From the NCBI RefSeq assembly GCF_000143415.4, contig NW_003314261.1, forward strand, positions 1,608,097 to 1,672,096: a stretch of DNA of 64,000 nucleotides, written 5' to 3'. The notes beneath the pieces are model-generated. The model had not been told where the DNA came from, ran no database searches, and saw nothing but the letters and a program-made list of their open reading frames with translations. This DNA comes from Selaginella moellendorffii (taxonomy: Eukaryota > Streptophyta > Lycopodiopsida > Selaginellales > Selaginellaceae). How positions within the stretch are numbered: the stretch's first letter is position 1; every line of letters starts with the position of its first letter. Position numbers and translations under genes: made by a program. Shown here piece after piece: positions 54,915 through 64,000 of the stretch.

Positions 54915-56195
54915 TGCACCTCCAATCGACCAATCCCAGCTTCCACCAATCAAAGATCATACTGACATCCTCTCGAGCGCCTGGAAATGCCCCGAGAAGA
55001 CAATGTAGGTAACCTCTATCCACAATCTATCCAGTTCTATAAATCCCCCGAGCCTAGCAGTAGCGTCGAAGCTCAGGATCCATCCCTTTGCCTTGTATCG
55101 TCACCTAGAATCCACATTTAGCGCTTAAGCTACAGCATTCTTCCAGCCGAATCCGCCGCGACGTGCCGCAGCTCGATCTACCCGCAAGCATCGCCCGGCC
55201 AAGAATGTAGCTCGATCTTACCACAAATCCACAGCTATCGTCGCGGCGCCGATCGAGCGCGCCAGAGGAAGAACCCTGATTTACCCTCTCGCCCTCGCGC
55301 GAATCGAAGAAATATTGCCTCTCTCCTCTCTTCCCTCCCTCTCGCTTTTTACCGCGCGGTGAAAAAGGGATAAAAAACCACGTTTTATGCACACGGTGAA
55401 AATTGCGGCGTCATATCGGACCCGTTCATGCCCTCATCCGACGGACAATACCATGCCACGTCACAGCGCGGTACCGTACGAGCTCGAGAATTTAGGTCCA
55501 GGCTGGCAGTGATGGGCCCATGGGTTTGTATTGCGTATGTATGATTCGTGCAGACTGACCACCACGATTATGGCCCATGTGGCCCAAACGCCAGAGCAAA
55601 ATCTGGCAATTGCTGGTTGGCATAGGAGCTCCAACACCTCTATAAATTGTTATCTCTAGACGTATGTACATACCAACAAGCTACGTATTAAGCGCGATAG
55701 CGGCGTTTTGTTCGCAGACGTTTATAACCTTTTGTAGCGTTTCGCGGATCAAATAACTTTTTGGAGCTATTCCTTACTGTGATAACTTATCACAGCCTTC
55801 GTCTATATAATCAAGAGATCGCAAAGCTTTGTCTTCGTATCTATCTTATCAAAGCTTCATTGTCTCGGCCTGTTTTCTTCTTAAAGATCACACTGTGAAA
55901 AACAATGCCAATCGATTATTATTTCCCTGGAAGGTCAGCTCGTAAATGCCCAAAAAACACAGCTCTAAGAAGTGAAAGCTAGTACCAGTATAGTCAAAAA
56001 AATTGGAGTATCTTACAGTTCTTTTCTTTTTCTTGAAAGCTTTCGCTGGAATCTCGTTGTCTCGTTCGTTCTCGTTGTTCTTCGTTGTCTCGTTCGTTCT
56101 TCTTTCTTTCCTTATGTACAGCGTCGCGTCCCCTCTTCTTTTTCCTCCCGAGTTCCTGGAAAACTTCTCTCGCGCCCCCGGGAAGAACCGATCGA
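54915..56195. other. Intergenic stretch
   Basis: Upstream region of the Ig-like membrane gene (to about 55400, GC-rich, short antisense-type frames only) and 3' flank of the ABC transporter. A CT/TTCTC-rich tract lies at 56020-56130. No gene supported. Confidence 0.55.
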
Positions 56196-59100
56196 TTAAC
56201 CACCGTAGCTGGAAACCGTGTGCTGCCTCATCGGCTTGGACATGTGTGACATGATAAACCGCGAGTAGAGGCCGCCTCTTTCCATGAGAACGTTGTGAGC
56301 TCCTTCTTCCACAATCCGGCCGTCGTGAAGCACCGCCACTTTGTCCACCCGCTTGAGCATCGCAATCCTGTGAGCTATAACGATGGTGGTCTTGTTCCCC
56401 AGAATGAGCGTGTCCAACGCCTCCTGTACCACCCGGCTCGACTCACTCTCCACCGCGGAGCTTGCCTCGTCCAGCAGCAAGATGGGAGCGTTCTTGAGCA
56501 CAACTCTCGCGATGGCGATTCGTTGCTTCTGTCCGGCGGTGAGCTCCACCCCTCGCATGCCGATGTGCGTGTCGTATCCGTGAGGCAGCCCGCTGATAAA
56601 CTGGTGAGCGTTTGCTATTCGGGCAGCCTCCTTCATCTCGGCCTCGGTTGCGTTGCGCTTGGCGTAGATGATATTCTCTCGAATGGTGGTGGAGAATAGA
56701 ACCGGCTCTTGCTGTACCAGGCCCATGTTGCTGCGAAGCCACCGCAGGTTGAAAGCCTTGAGGTCCTTTCCGTCCAGTGTCACCGAGCCGGCTACGGGGT
56801 CGTAAAACCGCTCGATCAGAGAGATGACTGTGCTCTTGCCGGATCCTGAGAGTCCCACGACTGCCACCGTCTGTCCACCCGTTGCCTTGAGATTGAAATC
56901 GTTGAGTATAACTGCGTCTGGCCTCGTCGGATATCTGAACTCGACGCCACGAAACTCTATGGTACCAAAGATGTTTGGAAGCTTCAGGCCGTCACCATCG
57001 TCGGACTCGATTGTTGGTTTCCTGTCAATTATCTGAAACACGGGCCTCAGTGATTCCCGTCTCTTGAGGATGTAAGGTGCCAGACAGAAAGGCTCCACCA
57101 GCGCAAACGTTGCGAACGAGAACACGGTGAATGCCTTCAAGACTTCGGTGAGCCTCCCGTCGTGCCTTTTCAATATCTCGGTCCCGTACCAGAGAACGAA
57201 AGCGTTGGATGCAAACAGAAGGAACTGAGAAATGCCGAAGGCGATCCCTGTGACCTGACCACGGATAAAACTTCGGGCCTGGAGTCTCGCGAGTTGGTTC
57301 TTGTACAGCTGAACGACTTTATCTCCAGCAGAGAAGGATGCGATGGTGCATATATTCCTGACTGCGTCCTCAATGACTACGGAAGCTTTCGTATGCCATT
57401 CTCTAATGTTCCCAGAAAATCCCATCACCCACATTTTCTGCAACAATCTGTAAATAAGAAACGTTCACAAACAGAAAGAGATGGCGTACCTGGAAAATAG
57501 CTGAGACTATAAGCAGAGGAATGGTAGCAATTGCAACTGTTCCCAAACGCCACTGGAGCAAGGTCGTCAATAAAACAGTCACGACAACAGCAGCGGTGTC
57601 TTGGATGATAATTGAGAGCCGGTTGCTAAAGGCTGCCCGAACAAAAGTAGCATCATTCGCCAGCTGAATCGACAGGGCCTCGGTACTATTATCGTCTTGA
57701 TCAAACCACCCGATCTCGTTGCGTAAAATTGCTGCCACAGATGCACAACAATAAGTTTAGTCAAATGCTCTAGGATGGTTGAGAGGTAAGTACCTGAGAA
57801 CATTAGCCTTCGAACTCGTTCAGTCATTTTTTCTCCCATGATGCCGAAGTAAAAGTGTTGCAGGAAGTTGACGAAAACCGTCGCTAATCCCATACCAGTC
57901 ACAAGCAAGCACCACTTGTTTATCTCACGTTTACTGCGGTGGTCCTGCGCGTGATAGTAGTACTGAGCAGTTTGAACGACGAAAAGGGCCATTAACGGAT
58001 TGAAGGAGCCAAAAAACGCCGCACCGATGCTTCCGACAAAGGCATAACACCATTCAGGTCCACTCAGTTGTATGAGCCTCCAGTAGCTTGGCTTCTCATT
58101 GTTCCCAGGAGTCTCGGGGATAATGCTCGTCGATTCCAGCTCTACCAGCTGCGAGATGGATCTGCTGAATGTCTTCGAGTGAGATCTCTCGTTCTTGGGG
58201 TCAGATGTCAGGAGCGGCGACACGGGAGATTCCGGATCAGACTTGAAAGGTATTTGTTGGAAGTTGTGAATATCCAGCGGTGGCGGGTGTTGCGGATTTT
58301 TTTCTCCTTCCGCCGTTCCGCTGCCAAACGTTACGGATTCTTTGTCTTCAGATGATGGACTTGGAATTTGAGGCGGTGAGCTGTGAACGCTACTAAACTC
58401 CGCGTAGCGTTGTCCATTCTGCGCTGCGACGGAAGAAGAGCGTATCAATCGAGGAGAGGAGGTATGAGCTGTTTCTCTGAAGCTTTTCTTGTTCCTGGAA
58501 ATGAAACGCTAGCTTAGAAGATGATGGCATAAAGATTCTTACCAAGGAACAACTCTTGCCGTCTCCTCAAGGCGAATTAGTTCTGCGTACGTTCCATCGG
58601 CAGCCATCAATTCATCGTGAGTACCAAGCTCAACAAGCTGGCCTTCTTCAATAACAGCGATTACATCCACATTCCGGATATTAGCCAGGCGGTGAGCGAT
58701 TACGAGTGTCGTCCGACCAAGTATCAGTATGTCAAGGGCCTCTTGCACGTTCCGTTCGGCCTGTGGATCAAGATTACTGGTAGCTTCGTCAAGTAGTAGG
58801 ATGGGTGGATTCTTTAAGACGGCTCTAGCGATGGCTAGCTTTAGCTTCATTTCTTCTGACAAAGTTATCCCTCCATCGCCAAGCTGCAGATATTATTTAG
58901 TTCCAGAAAGTCAGGCACAACTAAAAATCTCACCAGTGTATTGTATCCGAAAGGTAGCGAGCTGATAAATGCATGAGCATGAGCAGTCTTCGCAGCCTCC
59001 TCGACGTCATCCATGCTTGCGTTTGATCGGCCATAAAGAATGTTGTCTTTGATGCTAGACGCAAGCAGCGCAGGCTCGGGACTCACTAACCCAATCTGAC

Positions 59101-60873
59101 TTCTCAGCCACGTCATTTGAAGGTTTCGTACGTTTTCACCGTCCAAAAGCACCTCGCCTGCACAATCACGATCAGAACCATGGAGAATATGTGATAGCCT
59201 CACCTAAAGTTGGATCATAAAAGCGAAGAATTAGTGATAGAATGCTACTTTTCCCAGCACCATTGCTTCCAACCAAAGCCATGGTTTTCTTTGGAGCTAC
59301 TTGGAGATACAAGCCACTCAATATGGGTACATCGGGGCGCGAAGGATAGCTGAAATAGACATGCTTGAGCTCCAAACTTCCTTGAACGTTAGCAAGAATA
59401 TTTCCCTGTTGAGTGTTAGCGATTGTCCTTTCAATCACGTCATAGAGTCTATAAGCTGCAATCTTGCTCTGTTCAAAAGCCGGGAAATTTGTTGCTGCCT
59501 GGTTCAACCCTCTGCATCGGCACGTAAGTAGGATACTAGAAGCAAGAGAGAATCTTTTAGCTTACAGTCCGCTTAAAATGATTGCGAAGGCTGCCACGAT
59601 AACTTCACCACCGTTGGCATCTCCTTTTCCAACAAGTATTCGACCAAACCACAATTGAAGAGCGCAAGAACAGATAGCTAGACCGTAGATAAAGCCAAGA
59701 CCAACGCCTTGGACAAGACTGATTTGAACGCCATATCCAAGTGTAGTCTGAAGAGCGCTTGCATACAAGTGCTTCACCAAAGTTTCATTCGCAAAAGCAT
59801 ATATAGTTCGGACATATGCAATAGCCTGAGCACAAAAAAGAAAAACACTTTTATGTTTAACAGAGAACGTGATTGATGACACACCTGTTCAGCGATACTC
59901 GCAGCTTCAGAGTAGGCATCTTGAACGCTTTCAGCAAGCTTATGCAAGAAAATGTTGGAGATGGCTCCAGCAACAACTATTAAAGGTCCAGTCGCTAGCG
60001 TCAAGAGAGCTATCTGCCAGCAGTTCAAAAATCCTACTACAAGACCCCCGACGAATGTAGCCATGTTATGCACATAATGGCTGACCTGTTAGAAAAAGTA
60101 TAAGCCTAGCTGTTAGAGATGGAGACTCATAATGCATACCTTTTCCCCAATAGTATACTGGATAAACAGAACATCGTTCGAAACTTGGCTCACAATATCT
60201 CCATTGCTTGCATAACTCTCAAAAAACCCCATGTCTTGATTGAGCAAAACTTGCAGATATTTTGACCGCATTACAGAAGATTGCCTCTCCGCAGTCAAGA
60301 GCCAGCAAGAGACCTCTGCGGGAAAAACATGACAAAAGCGATCACCATCATTTCAAAGAACAACGCACGACACTTACGTATCCATCCAGCCAGCAAAACA
60401 GCTCCCGCAATGTAAAGAATATCCAGGACATACTATAAGAAAGAAAGAATTGCGTGAGCATAGAAAGAAAGGAAAAGAAAAAGGCAAAGTCGCAAAGAAC
60501 TGGTACTAACCTGCGTGAGATCATCGTATACTCGCGCTTGACTCGTTCTGTGCCGGTAGCAATTGAGGATTTTCCCAAAGAAGTGGAGGTAAACCGGCAG
60601 CGCAGCACCGTGAACAGCCGATGCGAGTGTCCCAAGGATCATAAGCACCCAGTCCCAAGTTCCAGCATACACGAAAAGCTTGAAAAACGAGACTGCCACT
60701 GGGGAGAAATCTATATCCTCTTCATCCTCTAGAACATCGTCATCCACGGGTATAGCATCACCCCCAGCATCCAAGTAAGGCGAAGGCGACTCTGGCGGCT
60801 CCGAGACCTCGGACACTGGCGTCAGTGGCTGGATGTGAGGTGGAGACCATCCAAACAGCCCCTTGTTCAACAT
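56196..60873 (-). CDS. ABCB20: ABC transporter B family, ABCB6/ABCB20 type
   Basis: Eleven exons sum to 4113 nt, 1370 residues: 60511-60873, 60378-60432, 60140-60315, 59885-60085, 59566-59825, 59204-59511, 58934-59157, 58543-58883, 57794-58494, 57490-57731, 56196-57437. The layout is TMD-NBD-TMD-NBD of a full-size P-glycoprotein. The N-terminus GLFGWSPPHIQPLTPVSEVS is the hallmark of the plant ABCB6/20 pair, which export auxin. NBD1 has Walker A GSNGAGKSS, signature LSEEM and Walker B ILLLDEATS. NBD2 has Walker A GLSGSGKST, signature LTAGQ and Walker B ILLLDEASS. Both signatures deviate from LSGGQ. The linker between the halves is long and Ser/Pro-rich. Substrate is inferred from the relatives only. 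Confidence 0.95.
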
Positions 60874-61773
60874 TTCTTCCCCCTCCTTCCACTACTCCAG
60901 GCACCTCATGCTATCTCCTGCTGGATCTTCCCGCTTACTCCTCGAGCAGCATCACAAATTTCCCCGCATTTTCACCTCACGTTATCCAGTCCGAGGAGCT
61001 GTCCATCCTAGCAATCCCTCCAGCGCCTCATTCTGGACTTCCAGCGTCGCGCGAGCCGAAATTTCCCACCCGGAAGCTCCCGGCTGCCGCAAAACCCTAC
61101 CTCAATTCCAAGAACACTGCATTGCCCGCGGGAGAGCTCCCGGCGCCCGCAAAGAGAGCTCCCGTAGCTCGATCGACCCGTGCGCCTCGCCCTGCCTTTT
61201 GCCCAGCCCTAGAAAATGTAGAACAGCTTTAGCGAAGAAAATGCGAGGACATTACTTTACGAGAATGAATGAAAGGAATGAATTGTGTGGTGGACCGCAA
61301 GCGTATCGGCCGTCGATCCGAGGCAAGATGGAAGCCCCATATTCTGCCACGTGTGCGCGCTTGACTGGCTGGCCAGCCGCGTCAATGTTCCAACACTTCT
61401 TTTTTGACTGACGGCACGCACTCACACATTAGAAAAATGGTTACAAGCCTTTCTTTTCTCCTTCGTCTCTTTGTTCTAGACGCTGGCCCTGCGACCAAAA
61501 GGAAGAATCCTTTAAAAAGAATCCACCCAAGAGAAGGACGCATCGATCAGTCTTTAATACCTCCTTCGAAGGACCCAAAACAAAACTATGGAGAAAAACT
61601 TACGTCATTTAGCTCAAAGAGATCATCACCACCATCATCAGCGCTTCACTGTTCCCCTCATCTCTCTTGAATTAGTCAAACACAAGCGGGCCATCTTCGC
61701 ACTCGACTTGATCTGTGGAAAGCAGCGTTAGAACTTTTCAACTTCCTCCTCGATACAAACTGAAAGAACTTAC
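60874..61773. other. Intergenic: ABCB promoter side and Iojap 3' flank
   Basis: 60874-61230 is GC-rich 5' region of the ABC transporter, with plus-strand frames that are shadows. A block shared with the end of the Iojap gene, TTTAGCTCAAAGAGATCATC at 61618-61637, matches TTAGCTCAAAGAGATCATC at 61774-61792; both are next to a splice-donor-like AACTTAC. It may be a duplicated 3' end. Confidence 0.5.
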
Positions 61774-62867
61774 TTAGCTCAAAGAGATCATCTCCTCTTC
61801 GCTCTCTCCCTCGGCATCTGACCTGGCTGTGCTGCTGCTACTGCTTTCCGAGACAAAAGGCAGCTCCACTAGAGGAGCGTTCGCATAAAACTCTTCCAAG
61901 TTGTAGAATTCTCGCTGCGATGGTAGAAAGATGTGCACAACGACATCACCTGCGAAGGGCAGAGACTTTTCGATCAGTACCAGCAGTGTAAATATCTGGC
62001 AGTAACACACACACACACAGAGAGAAGAATATTAAAAGACGCTCACCGAAATCCATGAGTGTCCAGCCCGAGGGCTTTCCGCTTGGTCTTGGAATTTTCC
62101 CGTACTGTTCTTGGGCGATGTCTTCTATTCTTCCACTGCAGATTTTAGAAACCGTACCTGGTAAGATCATAGAAAGAAACGATGGCAGGCTTACACTATA
62201 GCATTGACTTGAGGCATAGAAAACGCTGAAGCGATTAAAAAGTAGCGAGCCCAGTATATCAGAGGTTTGACGTGAAAGAGCTTGATATCCACCGCTTTAA
62301 CTTCGTTGGCAGCTGTAGCTAGAGCAGTAGCCACTGCACTACGCAAAACACAAGATATCAGGCCAAACCATAGAAACGAGGAAAAGAAAGAATGGAACTT
62401 ACTGGAGAGAGCCTCGGCATCCGCATTAGCATCTTCAGCAGATGATTTTCGAGGCTCTGGATCCGATCGCACAACATTCCCATACTCTTTCATCAACGCA
62501 TCGATTTCCTCGTTGCTAAGAACATCCACGTCAACATTGTCCTGCAAGAATGAAACTCAAGTTCTTTTCGAGCTCGAAAGAGAAAATTTACCTCCTCATC
62601 CTCCTCCTCAGTCTCCTCTTCTTCGTCGCTTAGCAAGGCGTCTTCCTGTTCTTCGTCCTCCGCTTGCGAATCCGACGCCATTGCCCGCCAAGCCCCGGAT
62701 CTGGGATTCCCGGCTCTTTGGCACCATCCGCGCTGCGCAATCGACACCGCGATCGAGCAGCGCCTGCGATATTGCCTCCCGATCGAGCAGCGCTTACCGG
62801 AGGAATGCTGGCGTTGCCACAGGGCCAGAGCCCCCGCTCCCGCGCATTGGAGAGAGGCCATGTCCAT
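61774..62867 (-). CDS. IJ: Iojap/RsfS ribosome silencing factor, plastid type
   Basis: Exons 62592-62867, 62403-62541, 62195-62333, 62047-62135 and 61774-61949 sum to 819 nt, 272 residues. An Arg/Ser/Ala-rich N-terminus (SIGRQYRRRCSIAVSIAQRG) fits a chloroplast transit peptide, followed by a very acidic segment (LLSDEEEETEEEDEE). The RsfS domain is complete: EVKAVDIKLFHVKPLIYWAR, FLIASAFSMPQVNAIVGRIE, PSGWTLMDFGDVVVHIFLP and FYNLEEFYANAPLVELPF. RsfS proteins bind L14 (uL14) and block joining of ribosomal subunits; the plant forms are needed for chloroplast ribosomes. The domain's plant Iojap forms cause striping when lost. A Ser/Glu-rich tail follows. A donor-like GTAAGT directly follows the stop, so a 3' UTR intron is possible. 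Start could also be the Met at 62861. Confidence 0.93.
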
Positions 62868-62941
62868 AAACCCTATCTCTCTGGTTTAGGGTTTATGGAA
62901 TCAAAAAGGTAATAATAGAGGGTTTAGCAATTTTAGGGTTT
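62868..62941. promoter_or_regulatory. 74-bp bidirectional promoter with telo-boxes
   Basis: Only 74 bp separate the divergent start codons of the Iojap and RRM genes. It holds TTTAGGGTTT at 62885-62894 and at 62932-62941, plus GAGGGTTTAG near 62918. Telo-boxes (AAACCCTAAA) are frequent in promoters of ribosome-related plant genes. Confidence 0.75.
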
Positions 62942-64000
62942 ATGGGGCAAATGGGAGAGGAAGTGAGGCTCTTTGTGGGCGGCCTGGGCGCGTCCGTGGC
63001 TGCGCAGGATCTGGAGCGCGCGTTTGGATCACTGGGCGCCGTGCGCGCCGTGGAGATGATCCGCAGCGGCGATCGCGATTTCGCCTACATCGATTTCGTG
63101 GCTTCGTCGCCCGCGGCGCTCCGTAAGGTCTTCAGCACTGTAAGTATTTTCATCGCATTGATTGATGCGATGCCGATCGATGAAAAACGAAATTTTTGTA
63201 GCGCAGTACAAAGGCTGTAAGTGGAAGGGAGGATGCCTTCGCGTGGAATTGGCCAAAGAGCACTATCTTCAGCGATTGGAACGAGAATGGGCCGCCGGAA
63301 GGGAGGACCAAAAGAAGGATGGCGAGCAGAAACAGCGGCCGAAAATGCCGATTGTTCCAGCGACGCGGGCGCTTAAAATTTTTTTCCCGCGATCACGAAA
63401 GGTGACGAGCTTCTGGTTTTTCTTTCGTTCTAGTTTGAGCAGTGATCTTCCAGGTGAAAGTTGTGAGTGGAGGTAAGCACAAACGGAGTTTTGAGCGCTG
63501 CGCCAGCCATCCTCTCGCTTTGCTCGGACTGTGTAGCTGCGGAGAACACCAAGATCAAGAGGCCACCGATCCTTTCGAGTTTGAGCGCAGTGGCTACTTG
63601 AGGCTTGTGGAAAAATTGGAATCCAAGCGTTTGGATGAGAACGGATCGAGCCGAGAGGTGGAGGCGGCTGGAAGCAACTTGGGGTCAAGCTCCATAGCCG
63701 AGACGAGCAATAGCGAGAGAAAGAAGGAAGAGAAACAAAAGGAGGATCCGAGCAGCAAACTTCCCCGTGAGACTAAGAAAGGCAAGCAAATCGAGGTAAA
63801 AAGAATGGAAGGCGACGTGAATGCATTCGTTCCAGATGAAGATGACTTACTCAGAGAGAAGAACAAGAAAGAGGACAAGACGAGTGGCGTGAAAGCATCA
63901 AACTCCAAAGAGGAAAAGAACATTACAAGTGACAAGGAGGACAATGACAAAGTTCTTATGGAAAATGAAAGCGAGGAGGAAGAACTCGACGAAGAGGATG
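62942..64000 (+). CDS. RRM protein, NOL8/ROS3-like, 5' part
   Basis: Exons 62942-63139, 63207-63401 and 63454 to the window end; the 3' end lies outside. One RRM: RNP2 LFVGGLG at residues 10-16, RNP1 DFAYIDFV at about 46-53, then an insert YKGCKWKGGCLRVELAKEHYLQR. That WKGG-x-L-x-(V/I)-E-x-AKE-x-(Y/F)-L-x-R arrangement is typical of NOL8 (nucleolar, ribosome production) and of plant REPRESSOR OF SILENCING 3-like proteins. A Lys/Glu-rich low-complexity region follows from about residue 170 and becomes strongly acidic at the window edge. It shares a telo-box promoter with the Iojap gene, which supports a ribosome-linked role (inference). Confidence 0.88.

Noticed and set aside
60825-61411. Plus-strand frames of 135 and 182 codons upstream of the ABC transporter
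   Set aside because: Low-complexity Ser/Pro/Ala content in a GC-rich promoter region, no recognisable domain, and they overlap the start of the ABCB gene on the other strand.

Overview
The window is nuclear DNA of a land plant, most likely a lycophyte such as Selaginella. The genes are plant-type: chloroplast KASI, peroxisomal glycolate oxidase ending in SKL, NAC and RWP-RK factors, a PLS-type PPR protein, an ABCB6/20-type transporter and Iojap. Nearly all introns are only about 50-60 bp, so genes with 11-22 exons fit in 2-5 kb. The organism is inferred from gene content and intron size, not from a database match.

Layout. 0-4.5 kb: PPR protein (cut by the window edge), a dual-specificity phosphatase, a two-exon FBPase fragment and a NAC factor. 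5.4-11.1 kb: aminoalcohol phosphotransferase (19 exons), head to head with glycolate oxidase, which faces a DUF616 membrane glycosyltransferase-like gene. 11.1-18.2 kb: a gene-free AT-rich island with a ~690-bp foldback element and degenerate repeats. 18.2-20.5 kb: two decayed copies of the glycolate oxidase/DUF616 pair. 20.7-24.6 kb: RWP-RK factor, NAP1 histone chaperone and ribosomal P2. 27.4-28.7 kb: a NAC of the VND/NST/SMB type. 32.7-39.4 kb: KASI, TatD-family nuclease, an amino-acid transporter fragment and a decayed TatD copy. 39.5-45.6 kb: endosomal-type NHX antiporter, ZOP1-like splicing protein and an unrecognised coiled-coil protein. 46.0-50.0 kb: two tandem intronless flavoprotein oxidases, the first frameshifted. 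50.9-61 kb: a large Ig-like/multipass membrane protein and the ABCB transporter. 61.8-64 kb: Iojap/RsfS and an RRM protein sharing a 74-bp promoter with telo-boxes.

The genes do not form one pathway. The repeated theme is local duplication followed by decay, seen at four places: glycolate oxidase/DUF616 (three copies, two dead), TatD (one dead copy), the flavoprotein pair (one frameshifted) and small promoter or 3'-end repeats. The most unusual points are three U12-type introns in the NHX gene (two AT-AC), a start codon split by an intron plus a 10-nt microexon in the aminoalcohol phosphotransferase, a pair of intronless oxidases resembling fungal isoamyl-alcohol-oxidase-like enzymes, and a large foldback element in the AT-rich island.

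Splice sites were assigned by eye and checked by reading-frame continuity. Where exon lengths are given they sum to a whole number of codons.
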